DNA of 11,280 bases from Nitrospinota bacterium (lineage in GTDB: Bacteria > Nitrospirota > Nitrospiria > Nitrospirales > UBA8639), in assembly GCA_022561525.1 (NCBI GenBank), contig JADFRB010000020.1:1-11280 (forward strand), written 5' to 3'. Within the stretch, counting starts at the first letter, position 1, and each line of letters opens with the position of its first letter. A model generated the notes under the pieces. The model saw only the letters and a list, made by a program, of their open reading frames with translations, did no database searches and was not told the DNA's origin. Both the position numbers and the translations under genes were made by a program. This document shows positions 1 to 5,202 of this stretch, piece by piece.

Positions 1-61
1 ATGTACGCTGCGGGCGCCAAATCCCCTGCGGCCTTGCTGGACAGCCTTTTTCAACAGCCCC
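1..61 (+). repeat. Dispersed repeat, copy 1 (partial, runs off window edge)
   Basis: Positions 4-41 align without gaps to the reverse complement of 1398-1435, matching at 31 of 38 bases by hand count, including the identical 15-base block TGCGGCCTTGCTGGA. The copy ends in GCCTTTTTCAACAGCCCC (about 44-61), which resembles the terminal repeat of the element at 1352-1559. It is therefore probably one end of a second member of the same family, the rest lying before the window. No protein is recognisable. It follows the 3' end of nirK. Confidence 0.6.
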
Positions 62-83
62 TGACAGGGGGGTGTGATGAGTG

Positions 84-118
84 AAGGGAAAAGAATAACG
101 ACATATTCTTTACCCTTT
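84..118. terminator. AT-rich hairpin downstream of nirK, possible terminator
   Basis: Positions 86-97 (GGGAAAAGAATA) pair with 104-115 (TATTCTTTACCC) with one mismatch around a 6-nt loop, and A-T pairs extend the stem to 84 and 117. It begins about 20 bp past the nirK stop codon, where a terminator is expected. The stem is AT-rich, and on the nirK strand only a broken pyrimidine stretch follows, so its strength as an intrinsic terminator is doubtful. Confidence 0.4.
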
Positions 119-134
119 TCCAATTCCTAAACGG

Positions 135-1148
135 TTACGGTCGCTGAATACTTTGGAAAATCTCAGGGTTTCCCTTGCCTGTGACGGATAAAAAGCCTAC
201 CGCCCCTTTGGCGACTCGGAAAATGCTGTGGTCGACGAGTAAATAATCGCCTGGAATATCAACTTTAAACTCGACAATAGTCGTACCAGCCGACGGGACC
301 ACCGTGGTTTGGACATTCCGATTCACCAACCCATCCAATGCCCCTTCGACATAGACGGTATCGAAGATTTCACCAATGATGTGGAACGACGAAATGCTAT
401 TCGGCCCTATGTTTCCAAAATAGATTCGAACGGTTTCCCCAGCCGTAGCCTTCAAGGCTCCATCACCGGTTAGCGCTCCATCCTTTCCGTTAAACACCAC
501 GTAATCGGGGTGTTCGGCTAGGCCTTTTTCCATTGAAAGTTCCAGCAGGTCTTCCTGGCTCGATGGCTTGGTGAAGAACTCGCTTTGCAAGACGTAGTAT
601 TCTTGGTCGACCTTGGGGAGACCATTAGCAGGTTCCACCAGAATCAAGCCGTACATGCCATTGGCAATGTGAGCGGGAATGTTGGGCATTGGGGATGCGC
701 AGTGGTAGATAAACAATCCAGGATTCAGAACTTTGAACGAAAAAACCGACTTCTGCCCTGGGACAACCATGTTGACTCCTGCCCCACCTCCCGGCCCATT
801 GACCGCGTGGAGGTCAATATTATGAGGAAATTTGTTGTCTTTATGATTCTTCAGGTGAAATTCCACCGTGTCGTGTTGACGAACACGAATCATGGGGCCT
901 GGAACCGAGTGATTAAAGCCCCAATAGGTATACTGCTTTCCATAGCTTAACTCTCCAATGAATTCATGCGCTTCGAAATTGACCACGACACGCGCCGGGG
1001 TCGATCGTGAGATGGGTGGGGGAACCTGAGGTGCGATGGTCAACGTTGCCTGAATCGTCGGTTGCTCTGCCGAAACCGAAAACGGCAATACACACAGTAG
1101 GGAGACAAAGGTGAGAATGGAACGAACTTTACTATAGGACAAATGCAT
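135..1148 (-). CDS. nirK: Copper-containing nitrite reductase (NO-forming), NirK
   Basis: Reduces nitrite to nitric oxide in the periplasm, taking electrons from a small redox protein. The protein has 337 residues with two cupredoxin domains and an N-terminal Sec-type signal peptide (hydrophobic stretch about residues 10-25, likely cleavage after SVSA). All expected metal ligands are visible. Type 1 copper: His109, Cys150, His160, Met165. Type 2 copper: His114, His149, His307. The active-site acid and histidine are Asp112 (in HNIDLH) and His256 (in SSFHIIG). The Cys-to-His ligand loop is one residue longer than in Alcaligenes-type NirK. The ATG start is supported by AAGGAG six bases upstream. 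It is the only visible nitrite-reduction gene here, is monocistronic, and stands between repeat copies. An FNR-like palindrome upstream suggests regulation by anoxia or nitrogen oxides. In Nitrospira, NirK is common though its physiological role is debated. Function is confident; the taxonomic link is inferred. Confidence 0.95.
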   Translation of the reverse strand: MHLSYSKVRSILTFVSLLCVLPFSVSAEQPTIQATLTIAPQVPPPISRSTPARVVVNFEAHEFIGELSYGKQYTYWGFNHSVPGPMIRVRQHDTVEFHLKNHKDNKFPHNIDLHAVNGPGGGAGVNMVVPGQKSVFSFKVLNPGLFIYHCASPMPNIPAHIANGMYGLILVEPANGLPKVDQEYYVLQSEFFTKPSSQEDLLELSMEKGLAEHPDYVVFNGKDGALTGDGALKATAGETVRIYFGNIGPNSISSFHIIGEIFDTVYVEGALDGLVNRNVQTTVVPSAGTTIVEFKVDIPGDYLLVDHSIFRVAKGAVGFLSVTGKGNPEIFQSIQRP

Positions 1149-1200
1149 ACTCTGCTCCTTCTATTGTCACAGACGTTGGTAAAAAGGCTAGAAGGCGAGG

Positions 1201-1206
1201 AGTATA
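1201..1206 (-). promoter_or_regulatory. Predicted -10 box of nirK promoter
   Basis: On the minus strand this reads TATACT, five of six matches to TATAAT. It puts the transcript start near 1194 and leaves a leader of about 46 nt before the nirK ATG. No convincing -35 hexamer is present at the usual spacing. Instead the palindrome at 1222-1249 covers that place, as at class II activator-dependent promoters. Predicted by eye only. Confidence 0.5.
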
Positions 1207-1221
1207 GGGGAAGTAAATAGT

Positions 1222-1249
1222 AAAAAACATGACTTAAGTCATGTTTTTT
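1222..1249. promoter_or_regulatory. Perfect 28-bp palindrome, FNR/CRP-family-like operator of nirK
   Basis: The sequence is six A, then CATGACTTAAGTCATG, then six T, a perfect dyad with no loop. The core ATGAC-N4-GTCAT has the spacing of FNR/CRP-family half sites (compare TTGAC-N4-GTCAA and TTGAT-N4-ATCAA). Its centre (1235.5) is 41.5 bp upstream of the start predicted from the TATACT box, the usual class II activator position. A loop-less, AT-rich dyad with T6 is a poor terminator and no gene feeds into it, so an operator is the better reading. Which regulator binds is unknown. Confidence 0.6.
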
Positions 1250-1257
1250 GATTATCG

Positions 1258-1330
1258 ATCTGGTGCAGAATGGGGTTGCATTCAGGGCCTGTTGAATATT
1301 GCACTCCAACAGCCAATAAGAGCTCCAGAT
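1258..1330. other. Nested dyad in the nirK-purQ intergenic region, no gene seen
   Basis: ATCTGGTGC (1258-1266) can pair with GCTCCAGAT (1322-1330), eight of nine bases, and CTGTTG (1289-1294) pairs with CAACAG (1307-1312) inside it. The result would be a two-level hairpin of 73 nt. No T-tract follows and no known RNA family is recognised. A frame is open through here but has no ribosome binding site or recognisable protein. The dyad could be chance or a remnant of a repeat, since CAACAGCC resembles the end of repeat copy 1. Confidence 0.25.
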
Positions 1331-1397
1331 GAGCCACGCATCGTCAGTGGGAGGGAATGTTCAAAAAAGCATGCCCTGAGTCTTTCCGAAGGGTCTA

Positions 1398-1435
1398 TCC
1401 AGCAAGGCCGCAGCCATTTTGACGCGCGGAGCGTA
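1398..1435 (-). repeat. Dispersed repeat core, copy 2
   Basis: The reverse complement matches positions 4-41 at 31 of 38 bases without gaps. Copy 2 is read on the minus strand and copy 1 on the plus strand, so the two copies face each other across nirK. Confidence 0.6.
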
Positions 1436-1466
1436 CTCATAGTACGTGAGCACGGCAAAAGGGCGA

Positions 1467-1538
1467 CCAGCCTGCGCCAAGGCTACGGCAGGCAGGGAAC
1501 GCCGCTGGCTTGTCTGCCGTAGCCTTGGCGAAGGCTGG
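1467..1538. repeat. Long hairpin inside the MITE-like element
   Basis: Arms at 1467-1491 and 1514-1538 are 25 bp each and complementary at 24 positions, around a 22-nt loop; further RNA pairs extend it inward. The arm contains CGCCAAGGCTACGGCAG, of a type seen as dispersed palindromic repeats in many bacterial genomes. On the plus strand it is followed by GGCGGCTTTTTT and could terminate plus-strand transcription. On the minus strand it starts about 20 nt after the purQ stop and could stabilise or end the purBSQ transcript. Confidence 0.65.
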
Positions 1539-1558
1539 CGGCTTTTTTCAACATTCCC

Positions 1559-2263
1559 TTAAGAGGTATGTACACCGGTGAAAGCATCAACCATTGATCG
1601 AAATAACAAGAGGCCATCTTGATTGCCTAGAACAGTTTCGGCACAACGTTCCGGGTGGGGCATGAGGCCTAAGATATTGCCCGCGGCATTGCGAATGCCA
1701 GCGATGTTGTCGAGTGTGCCATTCGGATTGGCTTCTGGGGCGGTTTGTCCATTTACAGTGCAATACCGAAACACGATTTGGGCATTAGCTTGAAGTGAAG
1801 ACAGCGTGACAGGATCGGTGTAATAATTCCCCTCCGCATGGGCAATGGGAAGTTTCAGAATTTGTCCCGATTGACAGGCATTGGTAAAGGGTGTCGTGGC
1901 GTTTTCAACTTTGACATAGATGTCTTCACAGATAAAGGACAGATCACGATTCCGCATCATAACCCCAGGAAGCAATCCAACTTCAAGGAGAATTTGGAAC
2001 CCGTTGCAGATTCCCAGGACTAATCCACCTTTTGCCGCAAACAATTTAAGGGGTTCCATGATCGGCGAAAATTGCGCGATGGCTCCAGTGCGCAGGTAAT
2101 CACCGTACGAAAATCCTCCTGGCACAATAACGGCATCCATCCCTTCTAACGATGTGTCGTGATGCCAGATTAAACGAACATCTTGCCCTAAGCCCTCTGA
2201 CACGGCATGGGCACAATCGTGATCGCAGTTGGATCCGGGAAATACGAGAACGCCAAAATTCAT
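1559..2263 (-). CDS. purQ: Phosphoribosylformylglycinamidine synthase, glutaminase subunit PurQ
   Basis: Supplies ammonia from glutamine for the conversion of FGAR to FGAM, the fourth step of de novo purine synthesis, in complex with PurL and PurS. The 234 residues fit the small-subunit length. It is a class I (triad) glutamine amidotransferase: the N-terminal [12 protein letters not shown] is typical of PurQ, the nucleophile is Cys86 in GICNGFQ, and His203 and Glu205 lie in MPHPER. The PurQ-type AHAEGNY lies at residues 141-147. The ATG overlaps the purS stop as ATGA, so translation is probably coupled. purL, often next to purQ, is absent; the MITE-like element begins directly at the stop codon. 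The protein reaches its normal end, so it does not seem truncated, though its last few codons could have been altered by the insertion. Confidence 0.96.
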   Translation of the reverse strand: MNFGVLVFPGSNCDHDCAHAVSEGLGQDVRLIWHHDTSLEGMDAVIVPGGFSYGDYLRTGAIAQFSPIMEPLKLFAAKGGLVLGICNGFQILLEVGLLPGVMMRNRDLSFICEDIYVKVENATTPFTNACQSGQILKLPIAHAEGNYYTDPVTLSSLQANAQIVFRYCTVNGQTAPEANPNGTLDNIAGIRNAAGNILGLMPHPERCAETVLGNQDGLLLFRSMVDAFTGVHTS

Positions 2264-2523
2264 GGTGTTGTGGAGGGGTTGGAGGTCTCGATTTCGTACC
2301 GGTAGTCTTCAATGACCGTATTGGCCAAAAGCTTTTCGCACATGGCTTTGAGTTGAGATTCTGCTTGGGTTTGATCAGTATCCCCTAGCTCAATTTCAAG
2401 AAACTTACCAACTCGCACATCCTTGACCGTTGAAAACCCCAACGTGGCCAATGACTGTTGAATCGCGCGTCCTTGAGGATCTAAAATTCCTGATTTCAGC
2501 GTCACATGAATTTTCGCTTTCAT
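2260..2523 (-). CDS. purS: Phosphoribosylformylglycinamidine synthase subunit PurS
   Basis: A small structural subunit of 87 residues that bridges PurL and PurQ in the three-part FGAM synthase used by Gram-positive bacteria, archaea and several other phyla, in place of the single large PurL of enteric bacteria. The opening [18 protein letters not shown] and the later [12 protein letters not shown] are typical of the family. Its ATG overlaps the purB stop by ATGA, and its own stop overlaps the purQ start in the same way. The three genes therefore form a tightly coupled unit. The family assignment is clear from length, motif and position. Confidence 0.95.
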   Translation of the reverse strand: MKAKIHVTLKSGILDPQGRAIQQSLATLGFSTVKDVRVGKFLEIELGDTDQTQAESQLKAMCEKLLANTVIEDYRYEIETSNPSTTP

Positions 2524-3875
2524 GACTTATGCAGGTCCTTTTTTGCGTGTTGGACTGGCACTTTTCTTTTTTTCATCCGGGACGCTCCAAACACTCGACG
2601 ATATACCTGAGGTAAGTTCTTCAGATACGCGTGCGGATCAAAACACGATTGAATGTCTGATGGGCTAAGTTTTCGACTGATGAACGGATCTTTGGTAACC
2701 AGGTCTTGGAAAACTCCACGTCCTTGCCACGCATCCATCGCATTGCGTTGTACAGCCTCATAGGCGGCTTTCCGTTCAGCGCCACGATCCACCAAGGCCA
2801 GTAACAAACGTTGGGAATAGATCAAGCCGCCGGTGAGGTTTAAATTTTTGAGCATCCGATCCGGGTACACCACCAAGTTGGTCAGTAGCTTGGTGAGCCG
2901 GACCAGCATGTAATCAATCAGAATATTGCTGTCGGGAATGATGATCCGTTCAACAGAGGAATGACTAATATCCCGCTCATGCCAGAGGGCTACATTTTCC
3001 AGGGCAGCTAGACTGTTACTGCGGATCACCCGGGCTAGACCACAGAGATTTTCCGATCCCACGGGATTTCGCTTGTGTGGCATGGCCGAAGACCCTTTTT
3101 GCCCTTCGCTAAAATATTCTTCGGCTTCTAACACCTCTGTCCGTTGAAGGTGTCGGATCTCGGTGGCCACTTTTTCAATGCTGGCGGCCAATAAAGCCAA
3201 AGCCGTGAGATAGGCTGCATGTCGATCTCGTTGGATTATTTGATTTGAGACCGGGGCCGGCTTTAATCCAAGTTTTTTACAGACCACAGATTCGATGCGT
3301 GGGGGTAAATGCGCGAAGGTCCCCATGGCGCCGGATAATTTCCCGACCGCGATATCCTCACCCGCCGCGATAACCCGTTTTCGATGCCGCTTAAACTCTT
3401 CAAACCAGAGAGCAAACTTCACTCCTAGAGAAATCGGTTCGCCATGAATGCCATGGGATCGCCCAACCATGATGGTCTCTTGGTGATCGATAGCCCGCTT
3501 CTCTAACACTTCCAACAACAGATCAATGTCTTCGAGAATAATCCCGACGGACTCGACCAATTGGAGAGCTAGCCCTGTATCCAGGACGTCAGAAGAAGTC
3601 AACCCAGCATGAAGATGACGCGCCTTGGGACCTGCCTGCTCAGCCACGGCTTCCAAAAAGGCAATGACATCATGTTTGGTCACCTTCTCGATCTCATCAA
3701 TGCGATCGGGATCAATCGTGACCTTCCGCCGGACATGAGCTGCGGTTCCCTTGGGAATTTTTTTTACCTCCTCAAGGGCTTCACAGGCTGCCAACTCGAC
3801 TTGAAGCCAGGCATCATATTTTCGGCGTTGAGTCCAGAGTGCACCCATGCGGGGTAAGGTATACCGTTCAATCAT
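2520..3875 (-). CDS. purB: Adenylosuccinate lyase PurB
   Basis: Cleaves fumarate from SAICAR and from adenylosuccinate, so it acts twice in purine synthesis (late IMP pathway and IMP to AMP). The 451 residues place it in the fumarase/aspartase superfamily. Visible landmarks are TSSD (93-96), SHGIHGEP with the catalytic histidine (about 140-147), and the signature SSAMPHKRNPVGSEN (262-276), whose loop holds the catalytic serine. The N-terminus MIERYTLPRMGALWTQRRKYDAW is a normal family start. A lysine-rich tail of about 18 residues (MKKRKVPVQHAKK...) extends past the usual end and is probably disordered. It lies 59 bp after nusB on the same strand and runs into purS with a 4-bp overlap. No strong ribosome binding site is visible, only GGAA about nine bases before the start. 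Confidence 0.96.
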   Translation of the reverse strand: MIERYTLPRMGALWTQRRKYDAWLQVELAACEALEEVKKIPKGTAAHVRRKVTIDPDRIDEIEKVTKHDVIAFLEAVAEQAGPKARHLHAGLTSSDVLDTGLALQLVESVGIILEDIDLLLEVLEKRAIDHQETIMVGRSHGIHGEPISLGVKFALWFEEFKRHRKRVIAAGEDIAVGKLSGAMGTFAHLPPRIESVVCKKLGLKPAPVSNQIIQRDRHAAYLTALALLAASIEKVATEIRHLQRTEVLEAEEYFSEGQKGSSAMPHKRNPVGSENLCGLARVIRSNSLAALENVALWHERDISHSSVERIIIPDSNILIDYMLVRLTKLLTNLVVYPDRMLKNLNLTGGLIYSQRLLLALVDRGAERKAAYEAVQRNAMDAWQGRGVFQDLVTKDPFISRKLSPSDIQSCFDPHAYLKNLPQVYRRVFGASRMKKRKVPVQHAKKDLHKS

Positions 3876-3934
3876 GAAGTGTTCCGTTTACAATGATGGG
3901 GTGGGGGAAACTTATATAAAAACGAGGACATCGG

Positions 3935-4420
3935 TCACGTAATCATGGCTCGCTTCGCTTCAAGACGTGGGTCGTGTTGTAAAATCTTATCCAAGATACC
4001 GTTCACAAAACGTTTGGCATCATCATCCGCAAAACTCTTGGCCAATTGAAGTGCTTCATCAACGGTCACTTTTGCTGGAATATCGGGGATCCACACCAAT
4101 TCATAAATGGCCTGACGGAGAATATTGCGATCCACAATAGGCATCCGATCGAGAGACCAATTTTCAGAAGTGTGCTCAATGAGTCGGTCCAACTCCTCTT
4201 GTTGGGCCTGGACGCCAGAAACGATCTGATTCGCAAATTCCCGAACCGATTTTGATGGCCGCTGTTGCGCCCAGAATTCGTCTAGCCACCCCTCAGTCGT
4301 CCCGTGAAAATCGAGTTGAAACAGGATCTGCAACACCAGCTCTCTGGCACTGTGGCGTGTTAACGCGGGCGGAGTATCGAAGTCGGATTTGCCACTCACA
4401 GGTTTCACCAATGAATCCAA
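3935..4420 (-). CDS. nusB: Transcription antitermination factor NusB, 5' end altered by a MITE insertion
   Basis: NusB binds boxA RNA with NusE (ribosomal protein S10) and supports antitermination in rRNA operons. The 161 residues as read cover the whole helical domain: TRHSARELVLQILFQ (21-35) is the usual family start, NWSLDRMPIVDRNILRQAIY lies at 87-106, and the end VTVDEALQLAKSFADDDAKRFVNGILDKI (about 118-146) is conserved. The start is uncertain. The longest frame opens with TTG at 4420, bordering the target duplication of the element at 4425-4580; other choices are TTG at 4411 and GTG at 4408. None has a clear ribosome binding site. Upstream, a TGA inside the element closes the frame. 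Removing the element and one duplication restores ATG-ACA-GTC-TTG-GAT in frame, so the ancestral gene was about three codons longer. The conserved domain is intact; expression may be reduced. Confidence 0.92.
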   Translation of the reverse strand: MDSLVKPVSGKSDFDTPPALTRHSARELVLQILFQLDFHGTTEGWLDEFWAQQRPSKSVREFANQIVSGVQAQQEELDRLIEHTSENWSLDRMPIVDRNILRQAIYELVWIPDIPAKVTVDEALQLAKSFADDDAKRFVNGILDKILQHDPRLEAKRAMIT

Positions 4421-4424
4421 GACT
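4417..4424. repeat. 8-bp target-site duplication, nusB side
   Basis: CCAAGACT here is repeated exactly at 4581-4588, directly outside the two ends of the element at 4425-4580. It codes for the first residues of the present nusB frame. Confidence 0.85.
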
Positions 4425-4580
4425 GTAACTACTCAGCTCACTTCCCTTTTGGCTCATGACGGAGTTACTGTGGTACTCGAATCCTCATCCTTCGAGGACC
4501 TCAGGCAGGCTCAAAAGGGATGGGTTCTGCGCTCCTCACGCCTAGTCCTGAGCCAAAATTGAAGTGAGCTGAGTAGTTAC
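4425..4580. mobile_element. IS66-like MITE, 156 bp, inserted in nusB
   Basis: The ends are a perfect 20-bp inverted repeat (GTAACTACTCAGCTCACTTC at 4425-4444 and its reverse complement at 4561-4580). After two mismatches the symmetry continues through TTTTGGCTCA. The element starts with GTAA, ends with TTAC, and is flanked by an exact 8-bp direct repeat, which are the known hallmarks of IS66-family transposition. It is too short to encode a transposase and holds an internal hairpin (4472-4481 with 4491-4500, nine of ten bases). It is therefore a non-autonomous derivative needing a transposase from elsewhere. The IS66 link rests on termini and duplication length only. Confidence 0.8.
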
Positions 4581-4588
4581 CCAAGACT
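4581..4588. repeat. 8-bp target-site duplication, ribH side
   Basis: An exact copy of CCAAGACT (4417-4424). Here it is still joined to the displaced original start codon of nusB at 4591-4593. Confidence 0.85.
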
Positions 4589-4593
4589 GTCAT
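4581..4593 (-). pseudogene. Displaced original 5' end of nusB
   Basis: On the minus strand this reads ATG-ACA-GTC-TTG-G, then enters the element. Read onward, the frame meets TGA inside the element after about 30 codons, so it can no longer make NusB. Joined directly to 4416 it would continue in frame into nusB (M-T-V-L-D-S-L-V). It lies 20 nt after the ribH stop codon, a normal spacing for the next gene of an operon. Confidence 0.7.
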
Positions 4594-4613
4594 TATAGAG
4601 GCGATGGGGGAAG

Positions 4614-5117
4614 TTACGATTGACGGAATCCCGTAAGATTCCGTTCACCATCTTGCAACACTTTCATCAACGTGGCCATCTCAATGGCCGTTCGAGCTGC
4701 GTCAGCACCACGATTCTTTTCAGGTCCCCCTGAACGTTCAAGGGCTTGCTCTGCCGTATTTGCCGTCAGCACACCAAACACAATGGGAATCCCCGTGTCC
4801 CAGGATGCCTGAGCAATCCCTCGACTCATTTCTGTACTGATGTAATCGAAATGCGGGGTCTCACCCCGAATGACCGCCCCGAGGCATATCACGGCATCAT
4901 ATTGACGAGATCGGGCTAACTGCTTGGCTAATAGCGGAATCTCAAACGCACCAGGAACACGCACGACTTCGATGTTGTCTTCCTCCACGCCTTCCTTGTG
5001 GAGTGTTTCAAGAGCACTGTTCAGAAGTCGGCTCGTGACGAATTCATTAAAATTACTCACAACTATACCGATCCGGCACTCTTTCCCATCAAGACTTCCT
5101 TCTTTAATTTTTTGCAT
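4614..5117 (-). CDS. ribH: 6,7-dimethyl-8-ribityllumazine synthase RibH
   Basis: Condenses 3,4-dihydroxy-2-butanone 4-phosphate (from the RibB domain of the gene upstream) with the pyrimidine made by RibD, the next-to-last step of riboflavin synthesis. The 167 residues match the family. SNFNEFVTSRLL (21-32) is the substrate-binding N-terminal motif, and GAVIRGETPHFDYI (80-93) carries the catalytic His89. RVPGAFEIPL (53-62) and GVLTANTAEQA are also typical. Such proteins form pentamers or 60-mer capsids in the cytoplasm; the state here is unknown. The ATG is chosen because it gives the usual N-terminus, but it lacks a recognisable ribosome binding site. The gene lies between ribBA and nusB, a common bacterial order. 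Confidence 0.96.
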   Translation of the reverse strand: MQKIKEGSLDGKECRIGIVVSNFNEFVTSRLLNSALETLHKEGVEEDNIEVVRVPGAFEIPLLAKQLARSRQYDAVICLGAVIRGETPHFDYISTEMSRGIAQASWDTGIPIVFGVLTANTAEQALERSGGPEKNRGADAARTAIEMATLMKVLQDGERNLTGFRQS

Positions 5118-5154
5118 TTAATAAATCCATATAAACAAGTACTTACAATATAAA

Positions 5155-5160
5155 ATTATA
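5155..5160 (-). promoter_or_regulatory. Possible -10 box of a ribH promoter
   Basis: The minus strand has a perfect TATAAT inside the very AT-rich 85-bp gap between ribBA and ribH, predicting a start near 5148 and a leader of about 31 nt. No good -35 box is seen at 16-18 bp. In AT-rich DNA such a match can arise by chance. Confidence 0.35.
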
Positions 5161-5202
5161 CACCAACATGAATATCCACTTTAATAATAACACACCAGAA
5201 AT

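Larger units (their letters stand above)
1352..1559. mobile_element. MITE-like element with 18-19 bp terminal inverted repeats
   Basis: Left end GGGAATGTTCAAAAAAGC (1353-1370) and right end GCTTTTTTCAACATTCCC (1541-1558) are inverted repeats matching at 17 of 18 bases; one more A/T pair extends them to 1352 and 1559. Between them lie the dispersed-repeat core (1398-1435), shared with the start of the window, and a long hairpin (1467-1538). There is no transposase and no clear target duplication. The right end coincides with the purQ stop codon (1559-1561). Its size and structure fit a non-autonomous, MITE-like element; the parent family is not recognised. Confidence 0.6.

Noticed and set aside
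1222..1249. The nirK palindrome as a rho-independent terminator
   Set aside because: It has no loop, its stem is AT-rich, and no gene is transcribed into it from either side.
1241..1522. Open frame of 93 codons on the plus strand between nirK and purQ
   Set aside because: It crosses the nirK operator region, the dyad and the MITE-like element, has no ribosome binding site, and resembles no protein; repeats alone explain the open frame.
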